From Synergistaceae bacterium (GTDB lineage Bacteria; Synergistota; Synergistia; Synergistales; Synergistaceae), in the NCBI GenBank assembly GCA_031269875.1, contig JAISYM010000138.1, positions 1 through 39,985 on the forward strand: 39,985 nt of DNA, written 5' to 3'. A program made the translations under genes and the position numbers. This document shows, one piece after another, positions 1 through 8,184 of the stretch. The first letter of the stretch is position 1, and each line of letters opens with the position of its first letter. Below the pieces are notes generated by a model. It was not told where the DNA came from. It did not search any database and saw only the letters and a program-made list of their open reading frames with translations.

Positions 1-2
1 TT

Positions 3-167
3 CCATCCCGCCGCGACACGCCGAAACAAATGGATATGGTTTGGCATGATGACGAATTTGCCAAGATATACGCTGGGATTCACGTAATGATCGGGACGCC
101 GAGGGCGGTGGAAAAAAGGGCAGGACGCCGAGGGCGGTGGGAAAACGGCAGGACGCGAGGATGGTGA
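3..167 (+). pseudogene. Possible 3' remnant of an open frame, cut by window edge
   Basis: One frame is open from the window edge to a TGA at 165-167. It contains a piece reading PKQMDMVWHDDEF followed by a basic tail that runs into the tandem repeat at 94-205. The first half looks protein-like and recalls, from memory only, C-terminal fragments found next to IS200-type transposase genes. The second half is repeat-derived. No start is visible. It could equally be non-coding. Confidence 0.2.
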
Positions 168-205
168 GAAAACAGCGGGACGCCGAGGGCGGCGTCCCCT
201 ACGGA
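94..205. repeat. Imperfect tandem repeat, about 28 bp x 4, ending in a hairpin
   Basis: The heptamer GGACGCC, or its variant GGACGCG, starts at 94, 123, 151 and 178, so the unit is 27 to 29 bp. Each unit carries GACGC, GAGG and a run of As. The last unit is completed to a palindrome, GGGACGCC...GGCGTCCC at 177-198, followed by CCTACG. There are no unique spacers, so this is not a CRISPR array. Confidence 0.75.
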
Positions 206-245
206 AATTCACGACATATCCGCCGATATTGGCGGGGATGATGAC

Positions 246-270
246 GGGCGCGCGATGCGCGCCCCTACGA
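246..270. repeat. REP-like palindrome followed by CCTACGA
   Basis: GGGCGCGC-GAT-GCGCGCCC forms an 8-bp perfect stem with a three-base loop and is followed by CTACGA. The hairpin ending the tandem repeat at 177-198 has the same design: 8-bp GC stem then CTACG. This suggests that both belong to one family of short intergenic palindromes. Confidence 0.6.
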
Positions 271-309
271 CATTCCGGGGAAAAACACAAAATTATTGCC
301 TTTTGCTAT

Positions 310-336
310 TAAGGCGCGGCGTTTCGCGGACGATAA
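310..336 (+). promoter_or_regulatory. Sigma-28 (FliA-type) promoter for flagellin
   Basis: TAAG at 310-313 and GACGATAA at 329-336 are separated by exactly 15 bases. This matches the FliA/SigD consensus TAAA-N15-GCCGATAA with two mismatches. Transcription would start near 345, giving a leader of roughly 140 nt. The leader carries a small hairpin, CGATGC-CGG-GCATCG, at 438-452, about 30 nt before the flagellin start codon. Confidence 0.75.
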
Positions 337-483
337 TGTTCTTGACGGAATATGGTACAGCTCGCGTCAGGACACGATGGTGCACGGATGCATGTGTGTT
401 TTGGTGTGGCTTGCCTGACTAATGATTTATCCGCTCGCGATGCCGGGCATCGGGCGGATGAAAATTACAGGGAGGTTTTACAC

Positions 484-2904
484 ATGCGTATTCTGCACAA
501 CGTACCCGCTTTACAGAGCTACAACGCGCTTACAAAGACAAATAACTCGCTGTCGAAGTCAATAGAGAGGCTTTCGACAGGTCTTCGCATCAACAGCGCC
601 GCTGACGACGCGGCGGGGCTTGCCATCTCCGAGAAGATGAGGGCGCAGATCAACGGTTTGAATCAGGCGACGAGCAACGCGCAGGACGGCATCTCGATGA
701 TCCAGACGGCGGAGGGGGCGCTGAGTGAGACGCACTCCATGCTCCAGCGTATGAGGGAGCTTGCTGTGCAGTCGGCAAACGACACGCTCACTCAGGAGGA
801 CCGCAGCTATATCCAGGCAGAGGTTGATCAGCTCAAGGAGGAGATCGACCGCATCTCGACTACGACGCAGTTCAACAAAAAACAGCTCCTGGACGGCACC
901 GGCGGCGCGCTCTGGTCTTCTGACAAGCTCGCGACGAAGGTCATAGTGAACGGCGGTCTCCGGACGACGGATCAGTTCGGCCAGAAGGCGGCCGCGGAGG
1001 GCAACTTCAAGATCACCGTCGACGCGATCCCAGGGCAGTCGCAGGTACAGAAGAGCGATATCTTCAAGATCAAACACAAAAACGTGATAATGAACGTATC
1101 CCTCAACAAATTGGACGGCTTCGAGGCCGTGCGAGTAGACGGCCTCCCGCCTGGGGACTACAATGTTCAGGCCGAGGAACCAGCAACAATTGATCAGGAA
1201 TTTGTAGTTCTAAATAATTACATGGCATCAGGAAGTGATATGGAGACACTTCTTGATATAACCGTAGGCGACTTCATAGGGACAAAGGCAGGGGAAAACC
1301 TGAACATCTTGTTGGAAGTTGCGAACGTCAACACAACGAGCGGTTCCGAGAGCGTCACCTTTCGCGCCAAGACTTTCGCGATAGGGGCAGATGGCACCAT
1401 GAACGTCTACAGCGAGGAAAGCTTCGTCGTTACTACAAATGGTTTTTCGACGGGTGCAGCGGCGGTTCCAACTGGCATAGGGCTAAATGTAAAAGATGGA
1501 ATCACTGATGGAGGAATAAAGCTGGATCTTGCCGTTCCCGATGACATTAAAAAATTCACTATTGGGGACAAGGCAGTGTTGAGATATACAGAAGAAGATT
1601 CGACAAGCAGCGCTGACATCCTGCTGACAGTGGATGGTAAGCTGAACAAGGATTGGCCGGAAAAGTGGGATGCAGGGGTAAATACAGGGTTCGAGGTTAA
1701 GTATGCGTTTGAGCAGGCGGAAATAGGTAATAAAGATGTTCACCTGCGTTCTTTCTACCTGAACACGGATAACGGCACTGTTTACGAGGGAGATGTAGTC
1801 CTGACTCTCAATGATAAATTCGCCGACGCTGATTTTACTAATGCCAGGACCGGCGTGAGCTTCGAGGCGTCTTACGTCGGGCAAGTTGCGAAAGGCGACG
1901 TGCAGCTCCGCGATCTCGACAAGTACTGGAACGCCAACGGCAAATTCCTGCTGGAAAGCCCGCAGACGATCCAGATAGTGCAGGGGGACGGGACGAAGAC
2001 GAGCGTAACGCTCTACTCGACGGACACGCTGGAAGACGTTAGGGAGAAGCTGAACGACGCCATAGCGTTCGGCTTGGGCCAGGGGAAGTATTCGCCGAAG
2101 GACAGCGGCAATTTCGTCTCGTTCGTCGAGGACGTGCCCGGAAAGATATTTCCTAACACCGCCGAGTCCGTCGCCGGCACGTTTGTGATCCGCAGCATCA
2201 TACCGGGCACGGACGGGGAGCTGTCGTTCTCCGGCGACGAGGAGATAATCCGGACGTTTTCGCTGAACGTCATTCAGGAGTCGAAGGAGAGCCAGTTCCG
2301 CGTGGCGGTCTACGATGCCCATACGAACGCGACCGTAGCCTCGAACATCAAGATCAGCGGCAATACGCTGTACGGTATAGTGGCGCCCAATGTCGACGTT
2401 CGCTTCGACCCATTGGCGGATATTAAGGCGACGTTTAACGATACGACGCGGAACTTCGCCCTCACGAGCATATCGGGCATTTACGAGACGATCGTCCACC
2501 TCTCCGACAACACGACGATCTTCCAGATCGGGGCGAACGACAGCGAGGACATGGGCGTCGACATCGGCAACATGAGCGCGTTGTCGCTCGGCGTGAGCAA
2601 CGTCATCTTGACGGACAGGGAATCTGCTGCGAAGGCGATAGGCAAGATAGACAACGCGATAGGCCTCGTTTCCAGGCAGCGCGGCAAGCTTGGCGCCTAT
2701 CAGAACAGACTGGAGCACACGATCAACAACCTGACGACCGCCGCGACGAACACGACCGCCGCCGAGAGCCGCATCCGCGACGCGGACATGGCGAAGGAGA
2801 TGATGGAGTTTACGAAACTCAACATCCTCTCCCAGGCCGGCAACTCGATGCTGGCGCAGGCAAACCAACTGCCGCAGAACGTGCTCGCGCTCTTGAGAGG
2901 ATAA
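484..2904 (+). CDS. Flagellin with a very large central domain
   Basis: Structural subunit of the flagellar filament, exported through the flagellar type III system. The ATG at 484 is preceded by GGGAGG and gives the classic N-terminus [14 protein letters not shown]. The open frame continues upstream to 352 but that part is non-homologous and starts only just beyond the predicted transcription start. Conserved N-terminal coiled-coil (D0/D1) signatures include [20 protein letters not shown]. The C-terminal D1/D0 part ends with [14 protein letters not shown]. The protein is 806 residues, far above the usual 270 to 500, because about 500 residues of beta-rich sequence lie between the conserved ends. 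DNA for roughly residues 235 to 450 (bases 1190-1830) is much AT-richer than the flanks, suggesting a domain of different origin. A terminator follows, and glycan-precursor genes lie downstream. Confidence 0.97.
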   Translation: MRILHNVPALQSYNALTKTNNSLSKSIERLSTGLRINSAADDAAGLAISEKMRAQINGLNQATSNAQDGISMIQTAEGALSETHSMLQRMRELAVQSANDTLTQEDRSYIQAEVDQLKEEIDRISTTTQFNKKQLLDGTGGALWSSDKLATKVIVNGGLRTTDQFGQKAAAEGNFKITVDAIPGQSQVQKSDIFKIKHKNVIMNVSLNKLDGFEAVRVDGLPPGDYNVQAEEPATIDQEFVVLNNYMASGSDMETLLDITVGDFIGTKAGENLNILLEVANVNTTSGSESVTFRAKTFAIGADGTMNVYSEESFVVTTNGFSTGAAAVPTGIGLNVKDGITDGGIKLDLAVPDDIKKFTIGDKAVLRYTEEDSTSSADILLTVDGKLNKDWPEKWDAGVNTGFEVKYAFEQAEIGNKDVHLRSFYLNTDNGTVYEGDVVLTLNDKFADADFTNARTGVSFEASYVGQVAKGDVQLRDLDKYWNANGKFLLESPQTIQIVQGDGTKTSVTLYSTDTLEDVREKLNDAIAFGLGQGKYSPKDSGNFVSFVEDVPGKIFPNTAESVAGTFVIRSIIPGTDGELSFSGDEEIIRTFSLNVIQESKESQFRVAVYDAHTNATVASNIKISGNTLYGIVAPNVDVRFDPLADIKATFNDTTRNFALTSISGIYETIVHLSDNTTIFQIGANDSEDMGVDIGNMSALSLGVSNVILTDRESAAKAIGKIDNAIGLVSRQRGKLGAYQNRLEHTINNLTTAATNTTAAESRIRDADMAKEMMEFTKLNILSQAGNSMLAQANQLPQNVLALLRG

Positions 2905-2936
2905 GTTTTATTTACAGCGTCAAAATAGCTTGGCAA

Positions 2937-2975
2937 GCGCGGAGGGGCGTACAGTCGTCCCTCTGCGCAGTTTTA
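2937..2975 (+). terminator. Rho-independent terminator of flagellin
   Basis: GCGCGGAGGG pairs with CCCTCTGCGC around an 11 to 12 base loop, and the stem is followed by AGTTTTA. It lies 33 bp after the flagellin stop codon. Confidence 0.75.
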
Positions 2976-2989
2976 ATAAGCCCGGACGC

Positions 2990-4064
<1,075 letters not shown>

Positions 4065-4137
4065 GGCGCGGTGATCCCTGTGGGAATCGATCCGAATAAT
4101 GGCTTCGTTCGCGCAAATTGCCGGAGGACAAATAGGC

Positions 4138-4212
4138 ATGATAGACGCCAGAAGATGTTGCGACGGCGTAATCGCGAAACTGTCCCGCGACCCGTACTTT
4201 CTTTTGGGATAG
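4138..4212 (+). other. Possible 24-codon leader or remnant ORF
   Basis: An ATG at 4138 with GGAGG ten bases upstream opens a short frame, MIDARRCCDGVIAKLSRDPY and onward, that stops 14 bases before the SpsF-like ATG. It could be a translated leader that couples the two genes, or the start of a deleted gene. No family is recognised. Confidence 0.25.
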
Positions 4213-4226
4213 CCGGGGATATTATT

Positions 4227-4967
4227 ATGAGAACTATAGGCATTATTCAGGCCAGAATGACGTCGACCAGGCTCCCCGGGAAGATACTGATGGAGGTGCT
4301 GGGGAAGCCGCTGTTACAATACGAGCTGGAGCGCGTGCGCAAGATAAAATCGCTCGACCGGATAGTCGTGGCGACGACTATGAACGCTTCTGACGATCCG
4401 GTGGCCGATTTTTGCGAGACGCTGGGCCAGCCGTTCTTTCGCGGTTCGGAGATGGATGTCCTCTCGCGTTTTTACGAAACGGCGGCGGGATATGGCGCGG
4501 ACGCCGTCGTCCGCTTCACGGCGGATTGCCCGCTGATCGATCCCGATATCTCCGAACGCGCCGTAAGACACTATCTCGATAATAAAGACAATCTGGACTA
4601 CTGCGCGGTCGACGTAAAGGAGACGCCGCGCCCGTTCCCCAGAGGGACGGACACGGAGGCTTTCTCCATGAGGGCGCTCGCCGAGGCTTGCCGCGAGGCT
4701 GTTTCTCCGAGCGAAAGGGAACACGTGACGCTTTTTATATACAATAGGCTGGAGCGCTACAGAGCCGTATGGCTGCCAGCCGAAAGAGACCTGTCGGGAT
4801 ATAGGCTGACCGTCGACACGCCGGAAGATTTCGAGCTGATCAGGGCCGTAATAGAACGGCTTTACCCGATAAACCAAGATTTTCGCCTGAAAGACGTCAT
4901 AGAGCTGCTCGATAGCAACCCCGACCTATCGCTGCTGAACGCAACTGTCAAACAAAAAACCGAATAG
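4227..4967 (+). CDS. SpsF-like cytidylyltransferase-family protein
   Basis: Member of the nucleotidyltransferase fold family that includes SpsF and CMP-sugar synthetases such as PseF and NeuA. These enzymes activate a nine-carbon or keto sugar as its CMP or nucleotide derivative. The signature IIQARMTSTRLPGK near the N-terminus is the nucleotide-binding loop, and VRFTADCPLIDP carries the conserved acidic metal site. The ATG at 4227, with GGGGAT upstream, gives 246 residues, normal for the family. A GTG at 4071 would add 52 non-homologous residues and is less likely. Following a PseB-like gene and a flagellin, it probably belongs to glycosylation of the filament or surface. The exact substrate cannot be told from sequence. 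Confidence 0.85.
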   Translation: MRTIGIIQARMTSTRLPGKILMEVLGKPLLQYELERVRKIKSLDRIVVATTMNASDDPVADFCETLGQPFFRGSEMDVLSRFYETAAGYGADAVVRFTADCPLIDPDISERAVRHYLDNKDNLDYCAVDVKETPRPFPRGTDTEAFSMRALAEACREAVSPSEREHVTLFIYNRLERYRAVWLPAERDLSGYRLTVDTPEDFELIRAVIERLYPINQDFRLKDVIELLDSNPDLSLLNATVKQKTE

Positions 4968-5215
4968 ATGATTATACAAAAAATTGTCGTTCCCTGACTA
5001 TGCTGAAATGGAAGTAAAACACGTAAATCTTGTTATTTATTATTGCTTAACGCAGCATACTAAAATTATTTTTATTAATTATCCCATCTTCTCACTCTAT
5101 TCATTCTTTGTATTATAATTTCCACGTTTGCCTATTGACAATTTTTTGTGTAAAAATTAGGATTATCGCATCGAGCAGACAGAGCACAGTTGAATAGGTT
5201 TGGGGGATAGGCTGA
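4968..5215. other. AT-rich intergenic region with paired ACAA-N4-TTGT sites
   Basis: This 248-bp stretch is strikingly AT-rich compared with its neighbours. ACAAAAAATTGTC at 4976-4988 recurs as its exact inverse complement GACAATTTTTTGT at 5137-5149. Each copy contains a dyad ACAA-N4-TTGT. The second copy overlaps the -35 of the promoter at 5135-5163. No coding frame of interest is visible. Confidence 0.6.
5135..5163 (+). promoter_or_regulatory. Sigma-70 promoter of the DauR-like regulator
   Basis: A perfect TTGACA at 5135-5140 and TAGGAT at 5158-5163 are spaced by 17 bases. The start of transcription would be near 5170, giving a leader of about 45 nt. The -35 overlaps the dyad at 5137-5149, so a bound protein would compete with RNA polymerase. 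Confidence 0.75.
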
Positions 5216-5881
5216 ATGATTTCCGCTGAGTGCAACGACATTAGTCCTAAACTTCGTCCTTTCGTTCAGATGGTGGAAGGGCTGGCAAAAATCCTTGGGA
5301 GTGACTGCGAGGTACTGCTTCACGACACCAGCTGCCCGGAACGCTCCATCGTCGCCTGCGCGAACGGTCATGTAACCGGCAGATCGCTGGGCTCACCCAT
5401 GTCGGTTTACGGACTCCAACTCATCAGCTCGGATGTGTTCCGCAAATCACGGTACGTTCACACGTACACCGCAAAAACAAACAACGGAAAGCTCATCAAG
5501 TGCGGGGTGATAGCCATTCGTGACGGCATCGGCGAGATAATAGGGCTCCTCTGCCTGCATTTTGACACCGCTAAGGCCGCGGCCGCCAGAGAACTCTTGG
5601 AAGAACTCTTTCCATCGGACTGGTCCGCCGATATGGAACCGATCAACGAATTTTTCGGCCGGGAGATAGAGGACGTATTCAATAATACATTTCAGGAGAT
5701 GAAGGGGCTATTCGACAAACCAATTTCAGAACTGTCGAAGCCGCAGAAAAAAACTGTCATAAAGAACCTCATCGAAAGCGGTTTTTTCCTTATGAAGGGG
5801 GCTGTAGAGTATATCGCGAGAGAGATGGGCAACAGCAAGTTTACCATTTACGGCTACATCAGGGAAATAGAAAGAGGCTGA
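5216..5881 (+). CDS. YheO/DauR-type PAS-HTH transcriptional regulator
   Basis: Cytoplasmic DNA-binding regulator with an N-terminal YheO-like PAS domain (about residues 10-125; the segment GSPMSVYGLQLI and the stretch KCGVIAIRDGIGEIIGLLCL are typical) and a C-terminal helix-turn-helix (about 165-220, ending in SKFTIYGYIREIERG). The best studied relative is DauR, which controls D-arginine catabolism genes in Pseudomonas. Length, 221 residues, is normal. Start ATG 5216 follows GGGGGATAGG. It stands 23 bp upstream of the iron-sulfur/flavin dehydrogenase operon on the same strand, so control of that operon by an amino acid or a derived metabolite is the likely job. The ligand is unknown. Confidence 0.88.
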   Translation: MISAECNDISPKLRPFVQMVEGLAKILGSDCEVLLHDTSCPERSIVACANGHVTGRSLGSPMSVYGLQLISSDVFRKSRYVHTYTAKTNNGKLIKCGVIAIRDGIGEIIGLLCLHFDTAKAAAARELLEELFPSDWSADMEPINEFFGREIEDVFNNTFQEMKGLFDKPISELSKPQKKTVIKNLIESGFFLMKGAVEYIAREMGNSKFTIYGYIREIERG

Positions 5882-5904
5882 CTTGGAAGGAGGAGGAATC
5901 GTCG

Positions 5905-6243
5905 ATGGATCTTATTGAGGAACACCCGGTGCTTGAATCGTCCAATTTCAGGAGGGGCGAGAAGGTCGAGTTTACATTCGACGGCGTCACTATGGAGGGG
6001 TTCGGCGGCGCTCCGATAGCGGCCGCCCTTCACGCAAACGGCGTCAGAGTCTACCGAGAGACCCCGAACATGAACCGCCCAAGAGGTTTTTTCTGCGCCA
6101 TCGGGAAGTGCAGCAGCTGTTTTATGGTTGTCGACGGGGTACCGAACGTGAGAACCTGCGTCACGCCCTTGGCGGCCGGGATGGAGGTCCGGACGCAGCA
6201 TGGCAGGGGGCGGGCCCGGATCGTTCCCGTTCCAGCAGAGTGA
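5905..6243 (+). CDS. [2Fe-2S] small subunit, HcnA-like
   Basis: Small redox protein of the Fer2_4 type, equivalent to HcnA of hydrogen cyanide synthase and to the ferredoxin part of fused alpha subunits in dye-linked proline dehydrogenases and opine or sarcosine oxidases. Four cysteines, C64, C69, C72 and C85, have the C-x4-C-x2-C-x12-C spacing of a plant-type [2Fe-2S] site. It would pass electrons within the membrane-free complex. Start ATG 5905 has GGAAGGAGGAGG upstream. The next gene begins 12 bp downstream and encodes the flavoprotein to which this domain is fused in many relatives. Size, 112 residues, is typical. Hydrogen cyanide production is not implied. Confidence 0.88.
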   Translation: MDLIEEHPVLESSNFRRGEKVEFTFDGVTMEGFGGAPIAAALHANGVRVYRETPNMNRPRGFFCAIGKCSSCFMVVDGVPNVRTCVTPLAAGMEVRTQHGRGRARIVPVPAE

Positions 6244-6255
6244 GGCGCGGGTAAG

Positions 6256-7353
6256 ATGACAGATTACTCGGCTGATATTCTGATTGTCGGAGGCGGCGCG
6301 GCAGGATTGTCCGCGGCGTCTGAGGCCGCTTCGTACGGATCGAAGGTACTGATCGCAGAGACTGACCTCCAGCTCGGCGGACAGCTCGTCAAACAGACGC
6401 ACAAATTCTTCGGAAGCAAGGATGAGTATGCCGGAACAAGGGGCTACAAAATCGCGGGCATCCTTCTGGACGAGATCAAGGAGAACGCGCGAAACGTCAA
6501 GGTTCTCACCAACACGACGATTACTGGCTACTACAGCGAGGATCAGACGTTCACCGCCATGTGCGGGGAGGAGTCCTACACGCGCATCAAGGCCAAGAAG
6601 GCGATAGTGGCCACAGGCGCGTCGGAGCGGCTAATCCCGTTCCCGAACAACGACATCCCGGGCGTTTATGGGGCCGGCGCCATTCAGACGCTGATGAACG
6701 TCTACGGCGTGACCCCAGGCAGGCGCGTGCTCATGGTGGGCGCCGGCAACATAGGCCTGATCGTCAGCTACCAGCTGATGCAGGCCGGCGTCGAGGTCGC
6801 GGCTGTCGTAGAGGCGATGCCTAAGATCGGCGGATACTGGGTCCACGCGGCAAAGATTCGCAGGCTCGGCGTCCCGATCCTGCTCCGCCACTCCATAAAG
6901 GAGGCGCTGGGTGAAAGGGTCGTAGAGGGCGCCGTGATAATGGAACTCGACGATAAGTTCGCTCCCACCGGAAAGGAACAGAACATCGATTGCGACGTAA
7001 TCTGCCTTGCGGTAGGGCTCTCTCCCACCACAGAGATACTTGCCCAGGCGGGATGCAAGATGAGATATGTGCCGGAACTCTGCGGCTCCGTCGTGGAGCG
7101 GGACCGGACGATGAGGACGTCAAACCCGGATTTTTGGTCCGCAGGCGACGCGACGGGCATAGAGGAAGCGAGCGCCGCGATGGTGGAAGGGCGCATCGCC
7201 GGACTGTGCGCGGCGGAGAGCTTGGGCTTCCCCGTAAAGACGGAAAAATTGGATGAATACTGGACCCGCCTCGATCACCTGAGGGCAGGCGAGGTCGGGG
7301 AAAAGATTCGCACCGGCATCGGCAAGGTGTCACGCGGCGAGTGGGAGGTGTGA
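6256..7353 (+). CDS. FAD/NAD(P)-binding oxidoreductase, HcnB / ProDH alpha-like
   Basis: Two-dinucleotide-fold flavoprotein. GGGAAG at residues 12-17 is the FAD-binding loop, VATGAS near 118-123 is the conserved ATG motif, and GAGNIG at 162-167 is the NAD(P)-binding loop. WSAGDATG near the C-terminus is the second FAD contact. Relatives are HcnB, the OoxA opine oxidase subunit and the alpha subunit of archaeal dye-linked L-proline dehydrogenase, which couples the substrate-oxidising beta subunit to NAD or another carrier. At 365 residues it is shorter than fused alpha subunits of about 480 because the [2Fe-2S] part is a separate gene just upstream. Start ATG 6256 follows GGCGCGGG with a short gap. 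It is followed at 5 bp by the ferredoxin gene. Confidence 0.9.
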   Translation: MTDYSADILIVGGGAAGLSAASEAASYGSKVLIAETDLQLGGQLVKQTHKFFGSKDEYAGTRGYKIAGILLDEIKENARNVKVLTNTTITGYYSEDQTFTAMCGEESYTRIKAKKAIVATGASERLIPFPNNDIPGVYGAGAIQTLMNVYGVTPGRRVLMVGAGNIGLIVSYQLMQAGVEVAAVVEAMPKIGGYWVHAAKIRRLGVPILLRHSIKEALGERVVEGAVIMELDDKFAPTGKEQNIDCDVICLAVGLSPTTEILAQAGCKMRYVPELCGSVVERDRTMRTSNPDFWSAGDATGIEEASAAMVEGRIAGLCAAESLGFPVKTEKLDEYWTRLDHLRAGEVGEKIRTGIGKVSRGEWEV

Positions 7354-7357
7354 CGCA

Positions 7358-7873
7358 ATGAGTGGAAAAGAAGAATCCCTTTTTAACAGCGGCGTGCTGA
7401 CGGACGAGCGTCCCGGAGCGATCCGACCTCCAAAGGAACTGTGGGAGTCCAAGAGGGCCGGGCTCGCGGTGGTTGAGTGTCCTCAGCGTATCCCGTGCAA
7501 CCCGTGCGCCACAAGCTGTCCCGTAGGTTCCATCCTCCCCTTCTCCGACATCAACGACACCCCACGGATCGACTACACAAAATGCACAGGCTGCGCGATT
7601 TGCGTTGCCGTATGCCCCGGGCTCGCCTGCTTCGTCGTGGATCTCACTTTCAGCGAGGACAGAGCGCTCTATAAGCTCCCCTACGAGATGCTGCCCCTGC
7701 CGTCAAAGGGCGAGACAGTCATCTGCCTGGGCAGGCAGGGAGAGGAGCTGGCGCGCGGGACGGTCGAGGCGATAATAGAACCGAAGCGCGATAAAACCTA
7801 TGTCATTCACGTGTCCGCGCCAAAGGAATTTGCGAACGACATCAGAGCGATAAAGACAGGTGACCAGAGATGA
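7358..7873 (+). CDS. Two-cluster [4Fe-4S] ferredoxin subunit (ProDH delta-like)
   Basis: Electron-transfer subunit of 171 residues. Cysteines C41, C47, C50 and C54 and then C76, C79, C82 and C86 form two cysteine groups; the second is a standard CxxCxxCxxxCP site. An extra cysteine sits at 91. The size matches the roughly 20-kDa delta subunit of the four-part Thermococcus dye-linked L-proline dehydrogenase. Start ATG 7358 follows GGGAGG within the end of the preceding gene. It overlaps the next gene by four bases (ATGA), indicating translational coupling. The C-terminal half has no cysteines and probably makes contacts with other subunits. Confidence 0.87.
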   Translation: MSGKEESLFNSGVLTDERPGAIRPPKELWESKRAGLAVVECPQRIPCNPCATSCPVGSILPFSDINDTPRIDYTKCTGCAICVAVCPGLACFVVDLTFSEDRALYKLPYEMLPLPSKGETVICLGRQGEELARGTVEAIIEPKRDKTYVIHVSAPKEFANDIRAIKTGDQR

Positions 7874-8184
7874 GCGACGTTAAAAAAGCTGATAAAGCAG
7901 ACACAGAAGTGGTCATTTGCAGGTGCGAGGAGATCACCTTGGACGAGATCAGGCTTTGGATCGACAGGGGCTGTGAGACGTTCAACGAGCTCAAGAAAGT
8001 CCTTCGCGTCGGCATGGGACCCTGTCAGGGCAGGGGCTGTCAGGAAATAATACTGCGGGAGCTGTCCCGCAGAGCGGGCATTCCGATCGATCAGGTCGAA
8101 TCAGGAACGGTCAGACCGCCCGTCAAGCCCATAAAGACGGGCTTGCTGGCATCGGAAGGAGGTGTGGAAGCATGGGAAGCTTAG
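7870..8184 (+). CDS. BFD-like [2Fe-2S] protein (ProDH gamma-like)
   Basis: A 104-residue protein with a bacterioferritin-associated-ferredoxin-type cluster site: C17 and C19 in ICRCEE, and C52 and C57 in GPCQGRGC. Such domains occur fused to, or beside, sarcosine-oxidase-like and HcnB-like flavoproteins. The size fits the 11-kDa gamma subunit of dye-linked proline dehydrogenase. Residues 75 to 104 form a proline-rich tail without known function. It overlaps the ferredoxin gene upstream by four bases and the next flavoprotein gene by 13 bases, so all are translated from one message. Its role is probably electron relay between the beta and alpha subunits. Confidence 0.88.
   Translation: MSDVKKADKADTEVVICRCEEITLDEIRLWIDRGCETFNELKKVLRVGMGPCQGRGCQEIILRELSRRAGIPIDQVESGTVRPPVKPIKTGLLASEGGVEAWEA

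Noticed and set aside
94-205. CRISPR array
   Set aside because: Units of about 28 bp are contiguous, without spacers between repeats, and no cas genes are present.
1483-2868. Long antisense frame of 461 codons inside flagellin
   Set aside because: It is a shadow in a GC-rich gene, rich in arginine and valine, with no motif or ribosome site; the plus-strand flagellin is unambiguous.
4071-4226. N-terminal extension of the SpsF-like protein from GTG 4071
   Set aside because: The extra 52 residues are arginine-rich and unrelated to the family, while ATG 4227 has a good ribosome site and begins at the conserved motif.
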